Assembly (NCBI GenBank): GCA_035942915.1
Contig: DASZCR010000258.1
Location: 1-9,788, forward strand
Direction: 5' to 3'
Length of the DNA: 9,788 nt
DNA from: DASZCR01 sp035942915
Lineage (GTDB): Bacteria; Acidobacteriota; Blastocatellia; Pyrinomonadales; Pyrinomonadaceae
Part shown: one piece after another, positions 1-5,891 of the stretch
Numbering within the stretch: position 1 is the stretch's first letter
Layout of the letters: every line of letters begins with the position of its first letter
The notes under the pieces: model-generated
What the model saw: only the letters and a program-made list of their open reading frames with translations
Database searches by the model: none
Told to the model about the DNA's origin: nothing
Translations under genes and position numbers: made by a program

Positions 1-22
1 CGCGGAGAGTGGCCGATTCTCG

Positions 23-41
23 TTTCAGCAAGCGGCTGAAA
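23..41 (-). terminator. hairpin just after the groEL stop, possible weak terminator
   Basis: A perfect 7-bp inverted repeat (TTTCAGC at 23-29, GCTGAAA at 35-41, 5-nt loop) begins directly after the groEL stop codon as read on the minus strand. This is where a transcript-end or 3'-protecting hairpin would sit. No T-tract follows it within the 22 bases left in the window, so it is not a textbook intrinsic terminator. Confidence 0.3.
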
Positions 42-1685
42 TTACATGCCCATGCCGCCGCCCATGCCGCCGGGCATCGCCGGAGTCTTGTCGTCTTCCG
101 GCAACTCGGCGATGAGCGCCTCGGTCGTGAGCATCAGCCCCGCGATGGACGAGGCGTTTTGCAGAGCCGAACGCGTAACCTTCGCCGGGTCGATGACGCC
201 CGCCTTAACGAGGTCTTCGTACTCCTCAGTTGCCGCGTTGAAGCCGAAGCTGTCGTTCTTCTCCGAGCGCACGCGCTCGACGACGACCGCGCCTTCCTTA
301 CCGGCGTTCTGCACAATCTGACGGAGCGGCTCTTCGAGAGCGCGCTTGACGATGGTGACGCCAATTTGCTCGTCTGCGTCGCCCTCGCCCTCTTCGTTGG
401 CCGAGAACTTCTCCAAGACCTTCGCCGCGCGCACCAGCGCCACGCCGCCGCCCGGCACGATGCCCTCTTCGACGGCCGCACGCGTCGCATGCATGGCGTC
501 TTCGACGCGAGCCTTCTTCTCCTTCAACTCCGTCTCGGTCGCTGCGCCGACGCGGATGACAGCAACGCCGCCGACGAGTTTCGCCAGACGCTCCTGCAAC
601 TTCTCACGGTCGTAATCCGAGGTCGTCTCATCAATCTGCGCGCGCAGCGTCCTGACGCGCCCCTCGATGTCGCTGGCCTTGCCCGCGCCTTCGACGATGG
701 TCGTGTTGTCCTTGTCGATGGTCACCTTCTTGGCGCGGCCGAGGTCTTCAATCTTGACGTTTTCAAGCTTGATGCCGAGGTCTTCGCTGATGACGCGTCC
801 ACCCGTCAGGATGGCGATGTCTTCGAGCATCGCCTTACGACGGTCGCCGAAGCCCGGAGCCTTCACGGCCGCGACATTCAAAGTGCCGCGCAACTTGTTG
901 ACGACCAGCGTCGCCAGAGCCTCGCCCTCCACATCCTCTGCGATGATGAGCAAGGGCTTGCCCATCTTCGCAATCTGTTCGAGCAGCGGGAGCAAGTCCT
1001 TCATCGAGGAAATCTTCTTCTCGTTAATGAGGATGAGCGGGTTGTCGAGGTCGGCCACCATCCGTTCGGGGTCTGTCACAAAGTAAGGCGACAGATACCC
1101 CCGGTCGAACTGCATCCCTTCGACGACTTCCAGCGCCGTCTCCATCGTCTTCGATTCTTCAACCGTGATGACGCCGTCTTTACCCACCTTGTTCATCGCT
1201 TCGGCAATCAGTTCGCCGATGGTGCGGTCGCCGTTGGCTGAAATCGTTCCGACTTGCGCAATCGCGTCACCCTTCACAGGCTTCGCGAGACGCTGAATCT
1301 CCTCGACGGCGCGGACAACCGCTTTGTCGATGCCGCGCTTGAGAGCCATCGGGTTCGCGCCCGCCGCGACCGTCTTGACGCCCTCGCGGAAGATAGCCTG
1401 CGCGAGCACGGTCGCAGTGGTCGTCCCGTCGCCCGCGATATCGGAGGTCTTCGAGGCGACTTCGCGCACCATCTGCGCGCCCATGTTTTCGAGCGAGTCC
1501 TTCAACTCAATCTCTTTGGCGACGGTGACACCGTCCTTCGTGATGGTAGGGGAGCCAAACTTCTTGTCGAGCACGACATTGCGTCCCTTGGGGCCGAGCG
1601 TAATCTTGACCGCGTCGGCGAGTTGGTTGACGCCGCGCAAAATCGCCGCGCGCGACTCTTCGCCGTGAATCACTTGCTTTGCCAT
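42..1685 (-). CDS. groEL: 60-kDa chaperonin GroEL
   Basis: Cytoplasmic ATP-driven folding chaperone. It forms a double heptameric ring and works with the GroES cap. The 547-residue product is full length (E. coli has 548). Visible family marks are the N-terminal MAKQV start, the nucleotide-binding LGPKGRNVVLD segment (about residues 30-40), the KDGVTVAKEIE segment with the Asp near 51, the GDGTTTATVLA loop with the Asp near 86, the VPGGGVAL segment in the second equatorial half, and the flexible GGM-rich C-terminal tail. The start is an ATG preceded by a strong AAGGAGAG ribosome site (1702-1695). It lies 78 nt after groES with no obvious promoter between them, so the two are almost certainly cotranscribed from the CIRCE-controlled promoter. 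The tail is the usual short GGM type of a main housekeeping copy. No defect is seen. Confidence 0.99.
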   Translation of the reverse strand: MAKQVIHGEESRAAILRGVNQLADAVKITLGPKGRNVVLDKKFGSPTITKDGVTVAKEIELKDSLENMGAQMVREVASKTSDIAGDGTTTATVLAQAIFREGVKTVAAGANPMALKRGIDKAVVRAVEEIQRLAKPVKGDAIAQVGTISANGDRTIGELIAEAMNKVGKDGVITVEESKTMETALEVVEGMQFDRGYLSPYFVTDPERMVADLDNPLILINEKKISSMKDLLPLLEQIAKMGKPLLIIAEDVEGEALATLVVNKLRGTLNVAAVKAPGFGDRRKAMLEDIAILTGGRVISEDLGIKLENVKIEDLGRAKKVTIDKDNTTIVEGAGKASDIEGRVRTLRAQIDETTSDYDREKLQERLAKLVGGVAVIRVGAATETELKEKKARVEDAMHATRAAVEEGIVPGGGVALVRAAKVLEKFSANEEGEGDADEQIGVTIVKRALEEPLRQIVQNAGKEGAVVVERVRSEKNDSFGFNAATEEYEDLVKAGVIDPAKVTRSALQNASSIAGLMLTTEALIAELPEDDKTPAMPGGMGGGMGM

Positions 1686-1763
1686 ATCTGATTTCTCTCC
1701 TTCAACAACTGTGGTCAGAATCTCTCAATGAAAAAGGCGGGAGCAGTCTGGAAGATGTCGAGA

Positions 1764-2093
1764 CTACTTGCCGCCTTTTTTGCCGCTCGCCGCGCCTGCG
1801 CGCTCGATGATTCCGAGAATCTCGTCTTCGCGCATAATCAAGAACTCTTCGTTGTCAATCTTGATTTCCGAGCCGCTGTATTTGCCGAAGAGCACGCGGT
1901 CGCCCTCTTTCACGTCGAGCGTCTGGCGCGTCCCGTCGTTCTTGTACTTGCCCTCGCCGACGGCGATAACTTCGCCCTCCTGCGGCTTCTCTTTCGCGCT
2001 GTCGGGGATGATGATGCCGCCGCGCACCTGCTCGCCCTCTTCAATCCGGCGCACGATGACACGGTCGTGCAAGGGTCTGATGTTCGTTGCCAT
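1764..2093 (-). CDS. groES: 10-kDa co-chaperonin GroES
   Basis: Heptameric lid that caps the GroEL folding chamber. The 109-residue product begins MATNIRPLHDRVIVRR, typical of the family. It contains the mobile loop (about residues 17-35) with its GroEL-contacting hydrophobic segment, here GGIIIP, followed by GEVIAVGEG and the conserved VLFGKYSG and YxxFLIMREDEIL-like regions. The reading frame stays open another 54 codons upstream, but the ATG at 2093 is the real start: family homology begins there and an AAAGGAG ribosome site lies at 2111-2105. The C-terminus carries about 12 extra residues (RAGAASGKKGGK) beyond the usual end near 97, which are basic and glycine-rich and unlikely to be structured. 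It is first gene of the groESL operon, with a leader of roughly 175 nt. Confidence 0.98.
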   Translation of the reverse strand: MATNIRPLHDRVIVRRIEEGEQVRGGIIIPDSAKEKPQEGEVIAVGEGKYKNDGTRQTLDVKEGDRVLFGKYSGSEIKIDNEEFLIMREDEILGIIERAGAASGKKGGK

Positions 2094-2172
2094 AGCCGAA
2101 AAAACTCCTTTCAGAAGTTCACCGTAAAACGTTGGTGTGATTAAGTTTAAATTGCCTCGGATGATGACTCCG

Positions 2173-2199
2173 TTAGCACTCCCGCGCCGAGAGGGCTGA
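2173..2199 (-). promoter_or_regulatory. second CIRCE (HrcA operator) in the groESL leader
   Basis: Fits TTAGCACTC-N9-GAGTGCTAA with exact 9-bp spacing. On the plus strand the left arm (2173-2181) is a perfect TTAGCACTC and the right arm (2191-2199) is GAGGGCTGA, 7 of 9. It lies about 80 nt before the groES ATG, far downstream of the promoter, so it would act as a second HrcA site or as a leader-RNA stem-loop. CIRCE as the HrcA binding site is established knowledge. hrcA itself is not in the window. Confidence 0.8.
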
Positions 2200-2248
2200 G
2201 GCTTCAGGCACAACACGACCCACAATGACCGGTCGAAAAGCCATTTTT

Positions 2249-2275
2249 CTGGCACTCTTCCAGCGCGAGTGCTAA
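2249..2275 (-). promoter_or_regulatory. promoter-proximal CIRCE (HrcA operator) of groESL
   Basis: The plus strand reads CTGGCACTC (7 of 9), nine bases, then a perfect GAGTGCTAA (2267-2275). The element starts 1 bp after the -10 box and covers the expected transcription start, the classical position for HrcA to block initiation. It predicts heat-shock induction of groESL by loss of HrcA binding. Confidence 0.92.
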
Positions 2276-2276
2276 A

Positions 2277-2304
2277 AATATAGCACTTTCGATTGGCTTG
2301 TCAA
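2277..2304 (-). promoter_or_regulatory. sigma70-type promoter of groESL
   Basis: On the minus strand a perfect -35 TTGACA (2304-2299), a 16-bp spacer, and a -10 TATATT (2282-2277, 5 of 6). Transcription should start near 2270, inside the proximal CIRCE. The -10 box lies in the loop and arms of another inverted repeat (AGTGCTA at 2268-2274, TAGCACT at 2281-2287). Confidence 0.85.
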
Positions 2305-2364
2305 TCCCGTTCGATTTTTACCCGTCCGATGGTGTTATCGGGGCGCGTTTGGCGTGGAGAGATT

Positions 2365-2622
2365 TTAGCGTTTGCGGCGGGCGGCGGGTTTGCGTGTGGG
2401 CGATTTGGCGGCGCGCTCTTGCGTGCGGTAGGCGGCGACGCGTTTGGAGAGTGTGTTGCGGTGGATGCCGAGCGAGGCAGCGGTGCGCGAGAGATGTTCT
2501 TTGTTGCGCGAGAGCGCCTTCTGGATGTAGAGCTTCTCGAACTCGTCGAGCGCCTCGTCGAGCATTATCTGACCATCGAGCATCTCGTCAATCAAGGCTT
2601 CGAGGCGTGTGCGCATCTGCAT
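2365..2622 (-). CDS. small Fis-family helix-turn-helix protein
   Basis: An 85-residue protein consisting almost only of a Fis/HTH_8-type DNA-binding module, the kind found at the C-terminus of NtrC-like activators. The N-terminal half (about 1-35) is an acidic amphipathic helix. The central part reads YIQKALSRNKEHLSRTAASLG, then IHRNTLSKRV, matching the family pattern of ALxxxxxNxxxAAxxLGIxRxTLxxK. The tail (about 70-85) is rich in Lys, Arg, Ala and Pro. I chose the ATG at 2622 because CTGGAG lies 8 nt upstream. A GTG at 2682, 3 nt past the cvpA stop, would add 20 residues but has no ribosome site. It follows cvpA by 63 nt and probably shares its transcript. It may be a stand-alone nucleoid-type or local regulator. 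The exact role and targets are unknown. Confidence 0.85.
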   Translation of the reverse strand: MQMRTRLEALIDEMLDGQIMLDEALDEFEKLYIQKALSRNKEHLSRTAASLGIHRNTLSKRVAAYRTQERAAKSPTRKPAARRKR

Positions 2623-2685
2623 AGGTCGCTCCAGACAGTTTGTTGATAAAGTGCTAATCTCGGACGATTTCCTTCGCGTCACGGT

Positions 2686-3198
2686 TCAGTTGGTGAGGCG
2701 TCTGTATTCGGAGACGAAGCGCGAGCGCACGTCGGCCGACGTGCAGACGGCGAGGAGACGCGCGCCTTCGGCGAGAGCCGGAGCGGTGCGCGCTTCCTCG
2801 ACCGAACTGAGACGGACGGGGAAGGCCGTCAGCGCGAGGTAGACGGCCGAGCAGACGGCGACGCCGCGCACGAGTCCGAAGGCGCCGCCGAGCACGCGGT
2901 CGAACCATTCGAGCCGCGCGCGGCGCAACCCTGCGCGCGCGACTCCGCCCGCGACGAACCCCAGAGCCAGCGCAAGCCCTGCGACGAGTAAGAACCCGGC
3001 CGCTTGCGCCGCCGCTTCCGACTCGACGAGGCCGAGGCTGCGCAGCAACTCTCCAGCCCACCCGTAGGCGCGCCCCGCCAGCACGAGACCGGCGGCGAGC
3101 GCGACCAAAGTGATACAAGCGCGTACCAGACCGCGCAGGCCGCCAGCGACGACCGACGAGCCGACAATGAGAATGACGAAGAAGTCAAAGACGGTCAT
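2686..3198 (-). CDS. cvpA: CvpA family integral membrane protein
   Basis: A 170-residue inner-membrane protein of the colicin V production (CvpA) family. Four hydrophobic segments are visible at about residues 4-24, 27-45, 62-85 and 102-124. The family signature lies at the start of the last one, FDRVLGGAFGLVRG, followed by the hydrophobic stretch to about 124. The C-terminal 45 residues are soluble. In E. coli cvpA lies just upstream of purF. Here it follows purC by 92 nt on the same strand, keeping a purine-gene association. The ATG at 3198 is preferred over a TTG at 3231 because the hydrophobic N-terminus starts there and the TTG version would take its first residues from the adjacent repeat. 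The ribosome site is weak. The molecular function of the family is not firmly settled; envelope homeostasis is the common suggestion. Confidence 0.88.
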   Translation of the reverse strand: MTVFDFFVILIVGSSVVAGGLRGLVRACITLVALAAGLVLAGRAYGWAGELLRSLGLVESEAAAQAAGFLLVAGLALALGFVAGGVARAGLRRARLEWFDRVLGGAFGLVRGVAVCSAVYLALTAFPVRLSSVEEARTAPALAEGARLLAVCTSADVRSRFVSEYRRLTN

Positions 3199-3205
3199 CT
3201 GAAAA

Positions 3206-3311
3206 GTCTGGAATCTAGTCTGGAGTCTCAAGTCTAAGTTTGGAGTCTAAAGCATGAGAGTCTTGAGCGGCCTGTCTCGACTTCTGAACTTTAGACTTGA
3301 GACTCCAGACT
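3206..3311. repeat. inverted array of degenerate 7-bp GTCTNRA units
   Basis: The left part (3206-3251) is a run of near-heptad units: GTCTGGA, a 5-bp remnant, GTCTGGA, GTCTCAA, GTCTAAG, a 6-bp TTTGGA variant and GTCTAAA. The right part (3290-3310) holds TTTAGAC, TTGAGAC and TCCAGAC in inverse orientation. Within it, 3217-3237 and 3291-3311 form a perfect 21-bp inverted repeat with a 53-nt interval. It fills the purC-cvpA gap, and its right arm encodes the last codons and the TAA stop of purC. No U-tract follows on either strand, so it is not a simple intrinsic terminator. Confidence 0.9.
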
Positions 3312-4202
3312 CTCTCCTGTGAGCAGTCGGTAGGCTTCCAAGTAGCGAGCAGTCGTCGCGGCGGCCACGTCCGGTGGCAGCGGCGGCGCGGGCGGCCGTT
3401 TGTCCCAATCGAGCGTTTCCAGATAGTCGCGCACGTACTGTTTGTCGAAGGAGGGCTGCGCGCGCCCTGCTTCGTAGCGGTCGGCAGGCCAGAAGCGAGA
3501 GGAGTCGGGCGTGAGTGCCTCGTCGATGAGGATGATGCTCCCGTCCGGCAACCGACCGAACTCGAACTTGGTATCGGCGATGATGATGCCGCACGCGCGC
3601 GCGTAAGCGGCGGCCTCACGATAGAGCGCAAGCGATAGGTCGCGTAGGTGTTCGGTCACAACGCTTCCGACGAGGTCGCGCATGCGCGACTCGCTGATGT
3701 TCTCGTCGTGCCCCTCTTCGGCCTTCGTGGCGGGCGTGAAGATGGCCTCCGGCAGCTCTGCGGATTCGCGCAGGCCGGGCGGCAGAGGATGACCGCAGAC
3801 TTCGCCCGTCCGCAGGTAGTCCTTCCAGCCGGAGCCGGCGAGGTAGCCGCGCACGACGCACTCGACGGGGAAGACTTCAGTGCGGCGGACGAGCATCGAG
3901 CGACCACGCAGGGCGTCTTCGTGAAGACGTACGCGTTCGGGCATCTGCGCCGTATCGGTGGTGACGAGATGATGCGGCGTGAGATGCGCGAGACGCTCGA
4001 ACCAGAAGCGCGAGAGTGCTGTGAGCACTTCGCCCTTGCGGGCGATTTGTGTGGGCAGGATGCAGTCGAAGGCCGAGATGCGGTCGGTTGCGACGACGAG
4101 CAGATGACGGTCGTCCACCGCATAGACGTCGCGCACTTTGCCGCGCCGGACGAGTGTCAGGTCGGGCAGCGAAGTCTCGGCGACGGGTTGTGTGCTGGTC
4201 AT
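3291..4202 (-). CDS. purC: phosphoribosylaminoimidazole-succinocarboxamide synthase (SAICAR synthetase)
   Basis: Catalyses ATP-dependent condensation of CAIR with aspartate to SAICAR in de novo purine synthesis, in the cytoplasm. The 303-residue product is the longer PurC form (about 300 rather than about 240 residues). Family motifs are RRGKVRDVYAV with the ATP-binding strand (about 19-29), VVATDRISAFD (36-46), FPVECVVRGYLAGSGWKDY (111-129), FTPATKAEEGHDENIS (155-170), IIADTKFEFG (207-216) and LIDEALTPDSSRFWP (225-239). I chose the ATG at 4202; a GTG at 4226 is possible but has no better ribosome site. The usual ending is near LTG at 294-296, and the final SLESQV plus the TAA come from the GTCT heptad repeat, so the original stop seems to have been replaced. 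It has its own promoter candidate at 4294-4265, and cvpA follows. Confidence 0.97.
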   Translation of the reverse strand: MTSTQPVAETSLPDLTLVRRGKVRDVYAVDDRHLLVVATDRISAFDCILPTQIARKGEVLTALSRFWFERLAHLTPHHLVTTDTAQMPERVRLHEDALRGRSMLVRRTEVFPVECVVRGYLAGSGWKDYLRTGEVCGHPLPPGLRESAELPEAIFTPATKAEEGHDENISESRMRDLVGSVVTEHLRDLSLALYREAAAYARACGIIIADTKFEFGRLPDGSIILIDEALTPDSSRFWPADRYEAGRAQPSFDKQYVRDYLETLDWDKRPPAPPLPPDVAAATTARYLEAYRLLTGESLESQV

Positions 4203-4264
4203 GTCTGAACTCGGCCGGCCGGGCACATGCGTACAGGATTGAAAGACGACGGAAGCGAGCCGCG

Positions 4265-4294
4265 ATTGTGCTCGCGCGCCGGAAACTTTGTCAA
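4265..4294 (-). promoter_or_regulatory. purC: candidate purC promoter
   Basis: On the minus strand a perfect -35 TTGACA (4294-4289), an 18-bp spacer and CACAAT (4270-4265, 4 of 6). Predicted transcription starts near 4258, about 55 nt before the purC ATG. It lies just outside the GGTGATR repeat, which may separate purC from dinB transcription. Confidence 0.55.
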
Positions 4295-4298
4295 GAAC

Positions 4299-4391
4299 GG
4301 TGATAGGTGATGGGTGATGGGTGATAGGAAAATACGTCTACTCTTATCACCCATCACTTATCACTTATCACCCATCACCCATCACTTATCC
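4299..4391. repeat. inverted array of 7-bp GGTGATR units
   Basis: The left arm (4299-4328) has four exact tandem heptads, GGTGATA, GGTGATG, GGTGATG, GGTGATA, then GG. After an interval (GGAAAATACGTCTACT and adjoining bases) the right arm (4345-4386) has six inverted heptads, of the types TATCACC, CATCACT, TATCACT and CATCACC, plus a partial unit to 4391. The four inner units of each arm can pair over 28 bp, closed by an 18-nt loop that GG/CT pairing can shorten. As plus-strand RNA the variant positions form G-U pairs. As minus-strand RNA they become C-A mismatches. The array fills the dinB-purC gap and supplies the dinB stop codon. Confidence 0.95.
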
Positions 4392-4862
4392 CTGTAGGGC
4401 GTCGCGGAGGCGGCGAATCTGTGCGGCGTGGTCGTGTGCGTGCGCGGCGTAGATGCGCAGCCAGTCTTCGACGGTGTAGCGGCCGGACTCGCTGTGCGTC
4501 CCGGCGCGCGTCCAGTCGGCGTCGGAGAGTGTGTCGAGCAGTTGGGAGGTGGTGGCGCGTGCGGCGCGCAGGGCTTCGAGCGCGGGGGCGTGGTCGCGTT
4601 CGTTGTAGCGGAAGCGGCGCGCGTATTCGTCCTGGTCGTAGCCCTGTATCTCTGCCGCCTCTTCGGCTAGCAGTTTGCGTAGGCGCAGGGCGCTCGCCAT
4701 CTCGCTGTCGGCGAGGTGATGGACAATCTCTCTGGCGCTCCACTTGCCGGGGAAAGGGCGCGCCGTCAGGTGCTCTGCGGGGAAGTCTGCGAGGCTGCGC
4801 ACGACTTCTTCGTAGCCTGCGCGGTAGCGTGCAATCTGTGCGTCTCGCTCTGCTGGGGTCAT
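4386..4862 (-). CDS. DinB-superfamily protein (YfiT-like, putative metal-dependent)
   Basis: A 158-residue four-helix-bundle protein of the DinB/YfiT superfamily, which includes thiol-dependent transferases and hydrolases acting in the cytoplasm. The first family motif is KWSAREIVHHLADSE (about 40-54) with the expected metal-ligand His at 49. The second is YAAHAHDHAAQIRR (about 138-151) with the HxxxHxxQI pattern, His141 and His145. These would complete a three-His divalent metal site. The length is normal for the family. The substrate cannot be read from sequence; a thiol transferase or a detoxification enzyme are the options. The ATG at 4862 has only a weak GAG-type ribosome site. The TAA stop lies inside the GGTGATR repeat, immediately after the natural-looking end RRLRDALQG. 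It is divergent from the response regulator gene across 249 bp. Confidence 0.88.
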   Translation of the reverse strand: MTPAERDAQIARYRAGYEEVVRSLADFPAEHLTARPFPGKWSAREIVHHLADSEMASALRLRKLLAEEAAEIQGYDQDEYARRFRYNERDHAPALEALRAARATTSQLLDTLSDADWTRAGTHSESGRYTVEDWLRIYAAHAHDHAAQIRRLRDALQG

Positions 4863-4992
4863 GGGGTTTGTTCTCGGTTGATGGGTTCGACGGCCGTCGG
4901 CGGCGTTCTAAATAACACAGCGGGGCGCGGTTTGGGAATAGCGGCCGGTCGCCGAGCTTTTCCGAGCGGGGGCGCGGACGGCAAGTTAATGC

Positions 4993-5022
4993 TTGAGTTT
5001 ATTGGCCTTGTCCTGTTATATT
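4993..5022 (+). promoter_or_regulatory. extended -10 promoter of the response regulator gene
   Basis: TTGAGT (4993-4998, 4 of 6), an 18-bp spacer and TATATT (5017-5022, 5 of 6), with a TG at 5014-5015 that makes an extended -10 motif. Transcription should begin near 5029. This rules out the in-frame ATG at 4989 and supports the ATG at 5112 as the response regulator start. Confidence 0.6.
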
Positions 5023-5041
5023 CCAAACTGTATGGCGCGCC

Positions 5042-5060
5042 GGTCGCTCCGGCTGCGACC
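5042..5060 (+). other. short hairpin in the response regulator leader
   Basis: A perfect 6-bp stem (GGTCGC at 5042-5047, GCGACC at 5055-5060) with a 7-nt loop begins about 13 nt after the predicted transcription start, in the 5' untranslated leader. It could stabilise the 5' end of the mRNA. No regulatory role is shown. Confidence 0.35.
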
Positions 5061-5111
5061 TCTCAGAAGGGAACTCACCCGTTCACTTCCGTTTCAAACG
5101 ACGGCCACCAG

Positions 5112-5891
5112 ATGAGCACCAGACCCGCTCTGAGCGATACCAGACCTAAAGAGCTTGACGAAGAAAGAGCTGAGGCCGGCGACCGCCGGACGAAGCTTCT
5201 TGTCATCGAGGACGACGACAAAATCCTCGAAGCCATCAGCGTCTATTTCTCCGGCGCGGGCTACAACGTGCAGACGGCTGAGGACGGCCTCGCGGGCGTT
5301 CAGGCCGCTTTAGGCGACCGTCCCGACGTTATCGTCCTCGACCTGATGCTTCCCAAGATGGACGGTCTCGCCGTCTGCCGCGAGTTGAGGGAGAAGACGC
5401 CTTACATCCCGATTCTCATGCTGACGGCGAAGGACGACGTGGTTGACAAGGTGCTCGGCCTTGAGATGGGCGCGGACGATTACATCACCAAGCCCTTCTC
5501 TCTGCGCGAACTCGAAGCCCGCATCAAGAGCGTACTCAGGCGCGTGCGCGCTGTGGCGCGGACGGAGTCGGGCGGCGAGGAAGCGCCGATTGTGCGCGGG
5601 CGTCTGCGCATCGACCCGGCGAAACGTGAAGTCAGCGTCGGCGACCGTCAGGTCGAGTTGACGCCGAAGGAGTTTGAACTGCTGCGGCTCTTCGCCTCGA
5701 ATCCCGGCCGCGTCTTCCCGCGCAAGTACCTCTTGGAGAAAATCTGGGACTACTCCTACGAAGGTTACGACCGCACCATCGACTCTCACATCAACCGCCT
5801 CCGCGCCAAGATTGAGGACAACCCGGAAAATCCTCAGATGGTCTTGACGGTCTGGGGCATCGGTTACAAGTTCAGCGACGAGCAGCGTTAA
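5112..5891 (+). CDS. OmpR/PhoB-family response regulator
   Basis: A 259-residue two-component transcription factor. After an unusual hydrophilic N-terminal extension of about 26 residues comes the receiver domain (about 28-145). It has the acidic pocket in VIEDDD (31-36), phosphoacceptor Asp77 in VIVLDLMLP, the switch Thr105 in MLTAKDD and the conserved Lys127 in ADDYITKPF. The C-terminal winged helix (about 160-256) shows ELTPKEFELLRLFASNPGRV, RTIDSHINRLRAKIE as recognition helix, and the wing VWGIGYKF. All key residues are intact, so phosphorylation-controlled DNA binding is expected. The frame is open far upstream (to 4716), but the promoter at 4993-5022 places the start at 5112. The ribosome site there is poor. 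No histidine kinase is visible: the downstream neighbours are AMIN-like membrane proteins, so the partner is elsewhere or unconventional. Confidence 0.95.
   Translation: MSTRPALSDTRPKELDEERAEAGDRRTKLLVIEDDDKILEAISVYFSGAGYNVQTAEDGLAGVQAALGDRPDVIVLDLMLPKMDGLAVCRELREKTPYIPILMLTAKDDVVDKVLGLEMGADDYITKPFSLRELEARIKSVLRRVRAVARTESGGEEAPIVRGRLRIDPAKREVSVGDRQVELTPKEFELLRLFASNPGRVFPRKYLLEKIWDYSYEGYDRTIDSHINRLRAKIEDNPENPQMVLTVWGIGYKFSDEQR

Noticed and set aside
9..1241. Long open frame on the plus strand opposite groEL (410 codons)
   Set aside because: It is fully antisense to an intact groEL, is Arg/His/Leu/Asp-rich as expected from mirrored GC-rich codons, and has no family features or ribosome site.
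2094..2255. 54-codon in-frame extension upstream of groES
   Set aside because: It covers the second CIRCE and the leader, shows no homology to GroES, and the strong ribosome site lies directly before the ATG at 2093.
2326..2341. Stem CCGAT/ATCGG after the Fis-like gene as an intrinsic terminator
   Set aside because: The stem is only 5 bp and the following T-tract is displaced and short (on the minus strand it reads TAAAAA rather than a T run).
2648..2657. CIRCE-like half-site (AAGTGCTAA) near the start of the Fis-like gene
   Set aside because: There is no matching second arm at 9-bp spacing, so this is a lone half-site within chance expectation.
4299..4391. CRISPR array
   Set aside because: The units are 7-bp tandem heptads with no spacers and inverted arms. 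There are no 25-40 bp repeats with unique spacers and no cas genes.
4716..5111. In-frame upstream extension of the response regulator, including an ATG at 4989
   Set aside because: It overlaps dinB on the other strand and contains the extended -10 promoter at 5014-5022, so it would not be transcribed as part of the gene.
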